From Paenibacillus tianmuensis (lineage in GTDB: Bacteria; Bacillota; Bacilli; Paenibacillales; NBRC-103111), in assembly GCF_900100345.1 (NCBI RefSeq), contig NZ_FMTT01000008.1, positions 89,743 to 153,742 on the forward strand: DNA of 64,000 nt, in the 5' to 3' direction. Below are positions 54,294-63,536 of this stretch, piece after piece. The stretch's first letter is position 1. Each line of letters starts with the position of its first letter. Under the pieces are notes generated by a model, which saw nothing but the letters and a program-made list of their open reading frames with translations, did not search any database and had not been told where the DNA came from. The translations under genes were made by a program, and so were the position numbers.

Positions 54294-55100
54294 TTATGAA
54301 TTCGATCCATCGTGGCCTCTTAAATATTGTTCAAACATATCAAGAATGACAAGAAAATGCTCGGCTTCCCTAAATACATGATCAGCTAACAGCGGATGAA
54401 TAATGCTTTTTATACGACAGTCGTTTATTAAATCGCGGGCTGTTTTCTTAAAATCGCGCAAAGACTTGACGGATACTTTATTCTGATCGACAAATTGGCT
54501 CAGCAGAGGAACCGTCTGGGATTGGGGGCGCATGGAGCTTAGATCTATGGCTTGAAAGACAAGCTGGTCAAAATCATGGCTGAAGTCCCGCGCTTGATCC
54601 ACCAGCTTTCGTTCGGACGGATCAAGCAAATGACCGATAAATTTGGCATGGTCGGCCATGATTTTTAAGAAAAATACGTTTTCGTCGATAATGGCATCGG
54701 GAAGCGGTTCCAGCTGTCCGGCATTCAACTCAGCTAATCGGTTCCTAAAATAGTTTGCTTCGCGGCTTATATGATCAACTAATAGCGGGAAGTTGTTTGC
54801 CCCAGGTAATTGACAGCTCAAGATCAAACCCAATACTTTTCTTTTAAAAGCCCAAATATGGCTAACCGCCGTGTATACTTCCATATTAAATTGGCCAATC
54901 GTCTGCGGATCTGTATTCGCTCCATAAGCGTGCGATTTTCGTTCAACTTCTTCAAATACAGCGTAAAATTGAGTAGCCTCATAAATCAACTGAGTATCTT
55001 CACATCTGAACCCCAGCCTGAGAAAAAAGGAATGTTCCTTCATTATACGGGACCAAAACCTTATTTCTTCTAACGAACGGGCAACGAACAGATCCGACAT
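54294..55100 (-). CDS. DUF2935 domain-containing protein
   Basis: 268 residues in two similar four-helix halves, a pattern of DUF2935. Histidine- and glutamate-rich helices (FWSRIMKEHSFF, DHISREANYFRNRL, then NVFFLKIMADHAKFIGHLL and HPLLADHVFREAEHFL) could bind metal. There is no signal peptide. DUF2935 proteins are common in spore-formers and of unknown function. The ATG at 55100 has GGGAGG 7 nt upstream, better than ATGs at 55118 and 55106. It ends at its own terminator, upstream of the aminoethylphosphonate operon. Confidence 0.85.
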   Translation of the reverse strand: MSDLFVARSLEEIRFWSRIMKEHSFFLRLGFRCEDTQLIYEATQFYAVFEEVERKSHAYGANTDPQTIGQFNMEVYTAVSHIWAFKRKVLGLILSCQLPGANNFPLLVDHISREANYFRNRLAELNAGQLEPLPDAIIDENVFFLKIMADHAKFIGHLLDPSERKLVDQARDFSHDFDQLVFQAIDLSSMRPQSQTVPLLSQFVDQNKVSVKSLRDFKKTARDLINDCRIKSIIHPLLADHVFREAEHFLVILDMFEQYLRGHDGSNS

Positions 55101-55288
55101 AGGCATTCCTCCCGGCATTTAATTACTTCTATAATGCCTATGCCAGCAACTCATTTTTAAGATCAAGGACAAGAGCCAATTTTTTCGCCTTATGAGATAA
55201 GCGTCTATGAGCTTCCATCGATGGGGGCATATCATTTTACTATGGTAAAAAATATGTCAACCATTGTGCAGAAAGGGGCAACCTCTTA

Positions 55289-56011
55289 ATGAAAGGAGTC
55301 ATTCTTGCCGGAGGATCAGGTACCCGGCTAAAGCCGATGACCCGGTTTCTTAATAAGCATCTCTTGCCTGTCGGTCCTTACCCGATGATTCATTATGCGA
55401 TTTCCAAAATGGCCGAGGCGGGAATCTCCGATATTTTGCTCGTTACAGGAAAACATTCCGGCGGATTGTTTATGGACTATATCGGCAGCGGCCGGGAGTG
55501 GAACGTCCGTATGTCGTTTAAAGTGCAGGAAGAGCCGGGAGGCATCGCTCAGGCTCTTGCCTTGGCGGAGGACTTCGTGAATCCCGGGGAAAAATTCGTC
55601 GTGCTTCTCGGCGACAACCTGTTCGAAGACTCGCTAACAGCAGAATTCGCCCGCTTCAGGGAACAGCCAAAGCAAGCCCGCGTGTTCTTAAAAGAAGTTG
55701 AAGATCCCCGCAGGTACGGAGTGCCAGTCATGGACCGCTCGCGCATTGTGCGGATTGAGGAGAAGCCGGAATTGCCAAAATCGTCCTACTGTGTGACCGG
55801 CATTTATATGTATGACGCCGGGGTGTTTGACATCATCCGAACGATCCAGCCTTCCGCGAGAGGCGAAATGGAAATTACCGAAGTGAACAATTGGTATGCG
55901 GCCCGCGGCATGCTCTCCTATGGCATTCTGAGCGGATGGTGGATCGATGCGGGGACCCACCTTTCGTTCAGGGAGGCCGCCCAACGAATGGCAGGAGAGG
56001 CTACGCTATGA
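55289..56011 (+). CDS. rfbA: Sugar-1-phosphate nucleotidyltransferase (RmlA-like)
   Basis: 240 residues of the glucose-1-phosphate thymidylyltransferase family, shorter than the usual 290 and matching the short bacillary form. Motif GVILAGGSGTRLKPMTR at the start, GDNLFED near residue 110, and the sugar-site VTGIYMYDAGVFD. Makes dTDP-glucose for the dehydratase encoded next. AAAGGGG upstream of the ATG. The stop overlaps the start of rmlB (ATGA). First gene of the plus-strand glycan operon. Confidence 0.9.
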   Translation: MKGVILAGGSGTRLKPMTRFLNKHLLPVGPYPMIHYAISKMAEAGISDILLVTGKHSGGLFMDYIGSGREWNVRMSFKVQEEPGGIAQALALAEDFVNPGEKFVVLLGDNLFEDSLTAEFARFREQPKQARVFLKEVEDPRRYGVPVMDRSRIVRIEEKPELPKSSYCVTGIYMYDAGVFDIIRTIQPSARGEMEITEVNNWYAARGMLSYGILSGWWIDAGTHLSFREAAQRMAGEATL

Positions 56012-56982
56012 GGCGGCTCCTTGTAACCGGCGGGATGGGGTTCATCGGCAGCAATTTCGTGCGTTATTGGCGGGAGCGCCACCCCGAGGATATGGTCGTC
56101 AATCTTGATCTGCTGACCTACGCGGGAAATTTGCGCAACCTGGCCGATCTGGAAGAGGGGCCGCACTATCGTTTCGTTTGCGGCGATATTGCCGATACGG
56201 ACTTTATCGCCAAGGTGATGGCGGAAGCGCAGATCGATACAGTCGTGCATTTTGCTGCCGAATCCCACGTGGACCGCAGCATTGAGGACCCGCAAAACTT
56301 CGTTAGAACAAATGTTCTTGGCACGCAAGTGCTGCTGGAAGCGGCACGGCGGCAGGGCGTCACCCGGTTTATTCAAATTTCCACCGACGAGGTGTATGGT
56401 ACGCTTGGGCCGGAGGGGCTCTTTACGGAGACGACGCCGCTTGCTCCCAACAGTCCTTACTCGGCAAGCAAGGCGGGGGCGGATCTGCTGGCCCGCGCGT
56501 ATTTCGAAACGTACGGCTTCCCCGTGATCGTCACCCGCTGCTCGAATAACTACGGACCGTTCCAGTTTCCAGAGAAGCTGATTCCGACCCTCATCACCCG
56601 GGCTCTCCGGGATGAGCCGCTTCCCCTATACGGCGACGGCCTGAACGTGCGCGATTGGCTGCATGTATACGACCACTGTTCTGCGGTCGAGAGGGTGATT
56701 GAGGCGGGGATTCCGGGGGAGATATATAACATCGGGGGCAGCAACGAAAAAACGAACCTGGAGCTCGTTCACCGCATTTTGCAGGAGCTGGGCAAGCCGG
56801 CCTCGCTGATCCAGTTTGTCCCCGACCGGTTGGGGCATGACCGGCGTTATGCGATCGATTCAAGCAAAATCCGCTCGCAGCTCGGGTGGAATCCGGCCTA
56901 CCGGTTTGAACACGGCATTGTACAAACCGTGCAATGGTACGTGAGCCACGCGGAATGGTGGCAAAGCGAAGGAGGACGTTGA
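56008..56982 (+). CDS. rfbB: dTDP-glucose 4,6-dehydratase
   Basis: 324-residue SDR enzyme that makes dTDP-4-keto-6-deoxyglucose. Rossmann motif TGGMGFIGSNF at residues 7-17, catalytic TDEVYG near 130, and YSASKAGADLL with the Tyr/Lys pair near 160. The ATG at 56008 is fixed by the ATGA overlap with rfbA and the family N-terminus; a longer in-frame start at 55891 would read through rfbA. rmlC and rmlD are not in the window, so the end sugar is not necessarily rhamnose. Confidence 0.95.
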   Translation: MRRLLVTGGMGFIGSNFVRYWRERHPEDMVVNLDLLTYAGNLRNLADLEEGPHYRFVCGDIADTDFIAKVMAEAQIDTVVHFAAESHVDRSIEDPQNFVRTNVLGTQVLLEAARRQGVTRFIQISTDEVYGTLGPEGLFTETTPLAPNSPYSASKAGADLLARAYFETYGFPVIVTRCSNNYGPFQFPEKLIPTLITRALRDEPLPLYGDGLNVRDWLHVYDHCSAVERVIEAGIPGEIYNIGGSNEKTNLELVHRILQELGKPASLIQFVPDRLGHDRRYAIDSSKIRSQLGWNPAYRFEHGIVQTVQWYVSHAEWWQSEGGR

Positions 56983-56987
56983 ACCCT

Positions 56988-57971
56988 ATGCTGATAAGCA
57001 CGATAGTCAGCGGAGCCGATCTGCCCAAGGCGGTCTTGATGGCCCATTCGGTCAAACACCATATGCAAAATGCCGTCGTCGTCGTCTGTCTGGCGGAGGA
57101 GGCTCCTCCCCAGATCGATGCCACCCCGTACGTAGACGTGCTTATTCTTGCCAAGCATCTCGGGGCCCCCGATTTTTACCAGCACCTCTTCAAATTCACT
57201 CCTATGCAATGCGCATCGGCGCTCAAAGGGCAATTGTTCCGCTATCTGCTCAGCTCCTTTCCAAATGAAAGGCACTTTATCTACGTGGACACCAACATGT
57301 ATATCACAGGCCCGTTCAGCGAGCTTTCCGCCTTGCTCCAAACGAGCCATATTATTTTGAGCCCGCATTTGCTCGAACCTGTCGGATTCGATGCAGCCTC
57401 CGAAATCGGCGCCTTGCGGGACGGAACGTTTCACGGAGGGCTTGTCGCTGTCAAACGGTCGGATGAGGGGGAACGTTTCGTAAGCTGGTGGGCCGACATG
57501 ATCGCAAGCCATTATGAGGACCCGCTGAAATGCGTCTTTTTGGACCAGAAATGGCTCAATTTTGTCCCGGCTTGCTTTGATGCAGCCGTCATGAGACATC
57601 CCGGCTATAACGTCGGCTTCTGGAACCTCCATGAGAGCAAGAGGAGGATCGTCCGGGCTCCCCATGGCTACGAGGTCGGCGGGCTGCCCTTGAGATGCAT
57701 CAATTTATTCAACCTAATGGGGCTGCTCGATCAAAGCTTAAACGCCTTTTTCCCGGATCAAAGCAACCCTGTCTACAAATTAAGGCACATGTATACGACA
57801 AGGCTTTCGGCGATGAGCGGGATCATTCCAGCCCAGACATCATGGAGCTATGACTTTTATCAGAGCGGAGAGCGCATTTCCGATGCTGCGAGGGCAACGT
57901 ACAAAGCGATGCCGATGGAGAAGCAACGCGTTTTGAACCCATTTACCGTTTCAAACCAATTTTACGTATAA
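56988..57971 (+). CDS. GT8-like glycosyltransferase, paralog 1
   Basis: 327 residues of a retaining-type nucleotide-sugar transferase fold. The DxD metal motif position reads YVDTNMYI, with Asn in place of the second acidic residue seen in the two downstream paralogs. Shared elements: FKFT-type loop, LFRYLLSSFPNERHF, QKWLNFVPACFD and HPGYNVGFWNLHE. The ATG at 56988 follows a GGAGG in the end of rfbB. Transfers one sugar of the glycan, donor unknown, and may depend little on metal. Confidence 0.82.
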   Translation: MLISTIVSGADLPKAVLMAHSVKHHMQNAVVVVCLAEEAPPQIDATPYVDVLILAKHLGAPDFYQHLFKFTPMQCASALKGQLFRYLLSSFPNERHFIYVDTNMYITGPFSELSALLQTSHIILSPHLLEPVGFDAASEIGALRDGTFHGGLVAVKRSDEGERFVSWWADMIASHYEDPLKCVFLDQKWLNFVPACFDAAVMRHPGYNVGFWNLHESKRRIVRAPHGYEVGGLPLRCINLFNLMGLLDQSLNAFFPDQSNPVYKLRHMYTTRLSAMSGIIPAQTSWSYDFYQSGERISDAARATYKAMPMEKQRVLNPFTVSNQFYV

Positions 57972-58002
57972 TCCCTGTTCGCAGAAAAAGGAGTGTACGG
58001 CT

Positions 58003-58974
58003 ATGATTGTATGCACGGTAACCTGCGCAGACAACCTGCATGAAGCCGCCGTTATGGCCAAGTCCGTCAAGGAGCATATGAGCGGGACCAAGGTTATCGT
58101 TTGCCTCGCGGAAAAGAAGACGCACCCGTCCGCCTCTAAAATCCGGTATTTCGACCAGATTGTGCTGGCAGCAAATTTGGGCATCCCGAATTTTGCCCAA
58201 TATTTGTTCAAATATGTTTTGTTTGAAGGCGTCACCTCGCTGAAACCGCATCTGTTGAAATATTTGATGAGCTATTATCCGAACGAGCGGCAATTTGTGT
58301 ATCTGGACTCGGATATGAGACTGTTCCGCTCGCCCCGGGAGCTGATGGACGCGATGGACTCCAACCGGATCGTACTGGTGCCGCAGCAGCTTGAAGCGGA
58401 TAGTCTGTGGGATGTGCATCTGTTTAACGGGTCGATCAATTCCGGTATGGTCGGAGTAACAAGATCCGAGGAAGCCATGAGGTTTGTCGAATGGTGGGCG
58501 GAAAGAACATACCACTATTGCTATTTCAACCACCAATTTTTTGCCGACCAAAAGTGGCTCGATCTGGCGCCGTCCTTTTTCGATGTGAATATGTTTAAGC
58601 ATCCCGGCTACAATGTGGCGTTTTGGAACATCCACGAACAAGCGAGGAAGGGGCTTCATCTGGCCGCCGGTCAGCTCTGGCTGACCGACAAGCCGCTCTG
58701 CATATTCCACTATTCGCATTACGAAAACTTCCTTCCGTCGAGTCTGAACAAATGGGTGGCCGACCGGGAAAGCTCAAGAATTGTAATGGAAACGTACGTC
58801 CAGGATTTGGCTGAAACAGGCATTCAGAATATTAGCCTGACCCCCTGGAGCTTCGACTTCTACGATAACGGGGAACGCATTACGCCCGAGAGCCGGGCGA
58901 AATTTAAAAGTAACCCTTATTTTCAGGAGATTATGACGAATCCATTCGCCGCTTCCAATAAAGTGTTCAGATGA
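58003..58974 (+). CDS. GT8-like glycosyltransferase, paralog 2
   Basis: 323 residues, parallel to paralog 1 and paralog 3. N-terminus MIVCTVTCADNLHEAAVMAK, DxD motif YLDSDMRLF near residue 105, then WWAERTYHYCYFNHQFF and HPGYNVAFWNIHE. AAGGAG lies 9 nt before the ATG. It is followed by an epimerase with stop/start overlap. The donor and acceptor are unknown. Confidence 0.85.
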   Translation: MIVCTVTCADNLHEAAVMAKSVKEHMSGTKVIVCLAEKKTHPSASKIRYFDQIVLAANLGIPNFAQYLFKYVLFEGVTSLKPHLLKYLMSYYPNERQFVYLDSDMRLFRSPRELMDAMDSNRIVLVPQQLEADSLWDVHLFNGSINSGMVGVTRSEEAMRFVEWWAERTYHYCYFNHQFFADQKWLDLAPSFFDVNMFKHPGYNVAFWNIHEQARKGLHLAAGQLWLTDKPLCIFHYSHYENFLPSSLNKWVADRESSRIVMETYVQDLAETGIQNISLTPWSFDFYDNGERITPESRAKFKSNPYFQEIMTNPFAASNKVFR

Positions 58975-58988
58975 AACGGGGGGAGGTT

Positions 58989-59933
58989 ATGCGTATTATC
59001 GTCACGGGGGCTACCGGCTTTATCGGCAGCTACCTGTGTCATTATTTGAAAGCCCGTGGGCATTCGGTGATCCCGTTCTCCCGGACGCTGAGCGAAGCGT
59101 TCGTTAAGGAACTTCAGCCGGACCGTTATATCGAATGCGATGTCACTTCGGAAAAGCTGAGCCATTTGAGAGCATCGGCGGACATGATCATCCATCTCGC
59201 TTCCGCCAACGAAGTCATATCGCGCAGCTTCCGGTCCGGCATCGAGATTTCCGTCGTCGGGACCAAACAGCTGCTGGACTTTGCCGTGAGCAGCGGCATC
59301 GGGTGGTTTATGTTTTTCTCGACGCTGCAGGTATATGGCACCGAACCGGAGGGGATAATCGCCGAAACGACGCCGATTCGCCCGCAAAACGATTATGCGC
59401 TGAACCATCTGTTTGCCGAGCAATATGTCGCCATGTATGCGCAAAAAGGGTTGCTGCGAGGCGCTGTAATCCGGCCCGGCAACGTGCATGGCCGCTTCCT
59501 TTCGCCGACGGTCAACCGATGGACGATGGTTCCGGCCTGTTTTTGCAAAGAGGCGCTGGATTCCGGGATGATCACGATCCGCTCTTCTGGCAAACAGTTC
59601 CGCAACTTCGTCAGTTTAGAAAACGTAGCCAGGGCTTGCGAAGCCATCATCGGCCGGTTTCCGGATGAAAACGAGATTTATAATGTCGGGTCAAATCAGA
59701 CGTTCTCCATTCTGGATATAGCCCGCAAGGTACAGCGCATCTACCGGGAGCTCTTCTCGGAAGAAACGGAGCTAATCGTCGCCGGAGACGAGCCGCACAA
59801 GCCGAACCTATTCTCGGTATCGACCTCCAAGCTGATGCATCTCGGTTACCGCCCGGATGAAAGCTGCACCTTGGAAGAGACCATTCGCTGGCTGTTCGAA
59901 TATTTGCGCAGCAACGGACAAAGGAGTGTGTAG
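58989..59933 (+). CDS. NAD-dependent epimerase/dehydratase family protein
   Basis: 314 residues of the extended SDR family. Rossmann motif IVTGATGFIGSYL, FFSTLQVYG, and RPGNVHGRF are normal. The catalytic YxxxK motif reads YALNH: the Lys that orients NAD(H) is His. Activity might be altered or a different residue may take over. The ATG at 58989 fits the family start; one at 58971 overlaps the previous stop. It may epimerise or reduce the 4-keto sugar made by rfbB or rfbG. Confidence 0.82.
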   Translation: MRIIVTGATGFIGSYLCHYLKARGHSVIPFSRTLSEAFVKELQPDRYIECDVTSEKLSHLRASADMIIHLASANEVISRSFRSGIEISVVGTKQLLDFAVSSGIGWFMFFSTLQVYGTEPEGIIAETTPIRPQNDYALNHLFAEQYVAMYAQKGLLRGAVIRPGNVHGRFLSPTVNRWTMVPACFCKEALDSGMITIRSSGKQFRNFVSLENVARACEAIIGRFPDENEIYNVGSNQTFSILDIARKVQRIYRELFSEETELIVAGDEPHKPNLFSVSTSKLMHLGYRPDESCTLEETIRWLFEYLRSNGQRSV

Positions 59934-59938
59934 AAGAG

Positions 59939-61156
59939 ATGAAGGTTCGCAGCCGTACGAAAAAAAAGAGTTCCCGGATAAAGCGTGGACTTAAGCGGAA
60001 AACCGGCATAAGATCGGGCAGACGAGCGAGAAGGCTGAAAAAACGCACGCCCGTCCTGCGAAGAAAAGGCTGGCTGCGCCGAAAAAGAAGAGCGAGAAGA
60101 AAGCGGCCTACGCCGCCTGTTCTTGCTCCAGCCTTGGCGGAAACGAAAGAGCCGGTCCTCCCTGCCGCCCTTGTCTATCGGGGAGGACGCTCAATGATCG
60201 TATGTACCGTCACCTCGGCAAGTAATCTGCACCGGGCGAAAGTAATGGCTCGCTCGATCAAGGAACATGAACCGCAAGCCCGAGTGGTTGTTTGTCTGGT
60301 CGAGAAATATGTTCATCCGCTGGCCAATTTCCCGTATTTTGACGAAGTCGTGCTGGCCAAGGATCTCGGCGTACCGAATTTTCCGAAGATGATGTTCAAA
60401 TATAACGTTAGCGAAGGAACGACCGCTATGAAGCCGTACCTGCTTCAATACGCCATGCGGCGCTATGCGGACGAACGCGTTTTCCTTTATCTGGATACGG
60501 ATATGAGGGTGTACCATCCGTTTGAGGAATTGTTTGAGATGCTGGAGAAGCACTCCATTCTGATCACGCCGCATGTGTTGGATCAGAAAGGGCATAATGA
60601 CGATTATTTGCTGGCCGGCATTTATAACTCGGGGATTTTGGCGTTCACCCGATCGGAGGAAACCGAACGCTTCCTTGCCTGGTGGGGCGACCGGCTGTAC
60701 AATTACTGCTACTTCGACGACAAATATTTTGCGGATCAAACATGGCTCGATTTTGCCCCGGTCTATTTCAACGCGCATATTTGGCGGCATCCCGGCTACA
60801 ACATGGCTGTCTGGAACCTGATGGAACGCAATTTTACCCATATCAAAAACGGATATCACTACGTGAATAACCGGCCGCTTTGCATATTCCATTATTCCGG
60901 ATTATGGGGGCTTCTGCAGAAAACCGTCAAGGAATGCTATCCGAAGTCTTCGAATCCGATGTATGGTTTGCTTGCCGCTTACGAGCAGGAACTGGAGGAG
61001 ATGGGCAGAAACAAAGCAAAGGACATTTTATGGAGCTACGATTTCTTCTCCAGCAATGAATTTATCGAACAGGCGACCAAACGAAAATATAAGGAAGACC
61101 CGGGTAAATACCAGGACTTGGCCAATCCGTTCGAAGCGTCAAACAGCCATTTTTAA
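59939..61156 (+). CDS. GT8-like glycosyltransferase, paralog 3, with Arg/Lys-rich N-terminal tail
   Basis: 405 residues. Residues 86-405 form a transferase like paralogs 1 and 2, with MIVCTVTSASNLH, the DxD motif YLDTDMRVY and HPGYNMAVWNLME. Residues 1-56 contain 32 Arg or Lys, followed by a Pro/Ala linker. An internal ATG at 60194 has a strong GGGAGG 7-8 nt upstream and would yield the catalytic part alone. The long frame starts at 59939 with AAAGGAG about 12 nt upstream. Both products may exist. The basic tail suggests binding to an acidic polymer or coat. Confidence 0.8.
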   Translation: MKVRSRTKKKSSRIKRGLKRKTGIRSGRRARRLKKRTPVLRRKGWLRRKRRARRKRPTPPVLAPALAETKEPVLPAALVYRGGRSMIVCTVTSASNLHRAKVMARSIKEHEPQARVVVCLVEKYVHPLANFPYFDEVVLAKDLGVPNFPKMMFKYNVSEGTTAMKPYLLQYAMRRYADERVFLYLDTDMRVYHPFEELFEMLEKHSILITPHVLDQKGHNDDYLLAGIYNSGILAFTRSEETERFLAWWGDRLYNYCYFDDKYFADQTWLDFAPVYFNAHIWRHPGYNMAVWNLMERNFTHIKNGYHYVNNRPLCIFHYSGLWGLLQKTVKECYPKSSNPMYGLLAAYEQELEEMGRNKAKDILWSYDFFSSNEFIEQATKRKYKEDPGKYQDLANPFEASNSHF

Positions 61157-61189
61157 ACGAAAAGAGGGACGCGCGTCTGACATACAAAG

Positions 61190-61235
61190 GCTCACGTCAT
61201 TGACGGTAATAAATGCACCGACAAATGACGTGAGC
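61190..61235. repeat. Perfect 12-bp inverted repeat between convergent genes
   Basis: GCTCACGTCATT (61190-61201) is the reverse complement of AATGACGTGAGC (61224-61235), with a 22-nt loop. No T-run follows, so it is a weak terminator or other structural element. Confidence 0.55.
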
Positions 61236-61259
61236 GTTGACACTCAGCTCGTTCAACTT

Positions 61260-62435
61260 CTATCGATCCTCGAAGAAGTATTTCCGCAATGACCGCTTCT
61301 CATCGGGGGGATCACCGCCTGCACGCCGATATTCTTCGATTTGCCGGAAGGAGATTTCCTCGATATCTCGGCCCTCCTTGAAAGCGCGCATCCATTCCGT
61401 AATTTTCCCGATCGCCGTCTGCAAGTTCCACCGCGGATGCCAGCCGAGCTCAAGCTTTGCTTTGGAGCAGTCCAGCTTCAGGTAATGGGCCTCATGCAGA
61501 CTGTCCGCTTTGTGGAACACATAAGAGGCATCTTCTCCCCAGTCGCTGCACATTTGCCGGACGATCCGTTCGACCGGTTTCGCGTCATCGTCGCCAGGGC
61601 CGAAGTTCCAGCCTTGGGCATACTTCGCCCCGTTGTCCGTGAGCCGCTCGGCGAGCAGTAAGTATCCGCTGAGTGGCTCAAGCACGTGCTGCCAAGGGCG
61701 GATCGCCTGAGGATGGCGGATGACGACCGGATCGCCGCTCATCAGCGCGCGAAAGCAGTCAGGGACAAGCCGGTCCGTCGCCCAATCGCCGCCCCCGATG
61801 ACGTTGCCGGCCCGGGCGGTAGCCACGCCAACGCCGTGCTGCGCATAATCGGCAGGGTGGAAGAAGGAGCTGCGGTAAGCCGCCGTGACAAGTTCAGAGC
61901 AGGCCTTGCTGCTCGAATATGGATCATAACCGCCGAACGGCTCATACTCCCGATAGCCCCAGGACCATTCCTTGTTTTCGTAGCATTTGTCTGTGGTCAC
62001 ATTAACGACCGCCTTAATGGCTCCGCCCTGCTGCTTCACCTGCCGAACCGCGTCCAGCAAATACACGGTACCGAGCACGTTCGTTTCGTACGTTTCCACC
62101 GGCATTCGGTACGAGTCGCGGACAAGAGGTTGCGCTGCCATGTGGATGACGATGTGCGGATCGGCTTGACGCAGCGCTTCGAGCAGACGGCTGCGGTCCC
62201 GGATATCGCCGATGATCGAGTTCACGTACCGGGAGATGCCGGCTTCCTCGAACAAATTCGGGCGGGTCGGTGGCTTCAGCGCATAGCCGGTGATTTCGGC
62301 GCCGAGCAGGTGAAGCCACATGCAAAGCCAGCCGCCTTTAAAGCCGGTATGGCCGGTGACGAAAACGCGTTTCTTTTCCCAAAAAGGGGGCAATGCAGTC
62401 GGTTTAACGGCCGTGTGGGCGGTTATTTTTTCCAC
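61260..62435 (-). CDS. rfbG: CDP-glucose 4,6-dehydratase
   Basis: 391 residues, SDR enzyme forming CDP-4-keto-6-deoxyglucose. Rossmann motif FVTGHTGFKGGW, the diagnostic VTTDKCYENKEW (in place of TDE), and YSSSKACSELV with Tyr/Lys. The GTG at 62435 has GGGG 8 nt upstream; a GTG at 62456 is the alternative. The start overlaps the stop of rfbF. This is the entry point to CDP-3,6-dideoxy or other CDP-6-deoxy sugars. Confidence 0.93.
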   Translation of the reverse strand: MEKITAHTAVKPTALPPFWEKKRVFVTGHTGFKGGWLCMWLHLLGAEITGYALKPPTRPNLFEEAGISRYVNSIIGDIRDRSRLLEALRQADPHIVIHMAAQPLVRDSYRMPVETYETNVLGTVYLLDAVRQVKQQGGAIKAVVNVTTDKCYENKEWSWGYREYEPFGGYDPYSSSKACSELVTAAYRSSFFHPADYAQHGVGVATARAGNVIGGGDWATDRLVPDCFRALMSGDPVVIRHPQAIRPWQHVLEPLSGYLLLAERLTDNGAKYAQGWNFGPGDDDAKPVERIVRQMCSDWGEDASYVFHKADSLHEAHYLKLDCSKAKLELGWHPRWNLQTAIGKITEWMRAFKEGRDIEEISFRQIEEYRRAGGDPPDEKRSLRKYFFEDR

Positions 62436-63193
62436 GGCGCATTCCCCGTTTTCCACAGTTGTTCCAGATCGTTCTTATCCCGCAGCGTATCCATCGGGTG
62501 CCAGAACCCGTCGAATTTATAAGCGACGAGCTCGCGGTCCCTGGCCAAACCTTCCAGCGGCTCCTCTTCAAGGACGGTGTGATCGCCTTCGATACATTCG
62601 AGCACCCCCGGTTCCATCACGAAAAATCCGCTGTTAATCCAGCTGTTTTCCCCCTTTGGCTTCTCCTGAAACCTTTCGACGACGTTGCGGTCGTTGATTC
62701 GCAGTATGCCAAACCGGCCTGAAGGCTGGGTGGCCGTTACGGTAGCCAGCTTGCCGTGCGACTTATGAAACTCGACCAGTTTGTTGATGTCGATCGAAGC
62801 AAGACCGTCGCCATAGGTCAGCATAAACGTCTCGTTTTGGATATAATCGGCCACCCGCTTGACTCTGCCGCCGGTAAGTGTATCCAATCCGGTATCCACA
62901 AGCGTCACTTTCCATGGCTCGGCGACGCTGCGATGAATGATTGCTTCATTTCCCCCCCTGAAATCAAAAGTGACATGAGATTGGTTCATAAGGTAATGCG
63001 AAAAGTATTCAATGATGACTTCCTTTTTGTACCCAAGACAAATGATAAAATCATTGAATCCGTAGTGGGAGTAAATTTTCATAATATGCCACAACATGGG
63101 CTTTTCCCCGATTTCAATCATTGGCTTAGGTTTGGAATGGGACTCTTCGCTTATTCGCGTGCCGAATCCGCCAGCCAAGATGACAACTTTCAT
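62423..63193 (-). CDS. rfbF: Glucose-1-phosphate cytidylyltransferase
   Basis: 256 residues producing CDP-glucose. N-terminal signature VILAGGFGTRISEESH, with KPMIEIGEKPMLWHIM, then MLTYGDGLASIDI and SGFFVMEPGV. Length and motifs are typical of RfbF. AAAGGA precedes the ATG. It forms a two-gene unit with rfbG, overlapping by 13 nt. Confidence 0.96.
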   Translation of the reverse strand: MKVVILAGGFGTRISEESHSKPKPMIEIGEKPMLWHIMKIYSHYGFNDFIICLGYKKEVIIEYFSHYLMNQSHVTFDFRGGNEAIIHRSVAEPWKVTLVDTGLDTLTGGRVKRVADYIQNETFMLTYGDGLASIDINKLVEFHKSHGKLATVTATQPSGRFGILRINDRNVVERFQEKPKGENSWINSGFFVMEPGVLECIEGDHTVLEEEPLEGLARDRELVAYKFDGFWHPMDTLRDKNDLEQLWKTGNAPWKK

Positions 63194-63463
63194 TCGGTCT
63201 TCTTCCTTTCCTTACATAGTCATTGCCTTATAAGTAATTCTATGTACGTGTACCAAGCATTGCTTGTTGAACAAACCTATCTTTGCGAAGATATGCGTTT
63301 GTCTTCCGGTTAAACGTCTATAGGGATGAGGGTGCAGGTTCATACTCTTGTTGTCTTCCTCCAGATCGGCAACGACCAGATGGCCGATGTGATGAAGGTA
63401 TAGGTTTGATCACGATGTATCCTCGTTGTTTTACAGTTTTCCGGGTATAGGTTAAATAAAGAG
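63194..63463. other. Intergenic region upstream of rfbF
   Basis: By position this must hold the rfbF promoter. No consensus sigma-A, E or K promoter stands out; TACATAGAATTACTTATAAGG just before rfbF is the closest to a -10 region. No gene seen. Confidence 0.35.
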
Positions 63464-63489
63464 GCTGCCGAGAGATGCCCTCGACAGCC
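63464..63489 (-). terminator. Terminator after the collagen-like gene
   Basis: GGCTGCCGAG (63464-63473) pairs with CTCGACAGCC (63480-63489), with one mismatch. Minus strand then has TCTTTATTT. Confidence 0.75.
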
Positions 63490-63536
63490 AGTTCATATTG
63501 CTGGAACTTATCTGTTGTAAATAAAGGTCGTACAGC

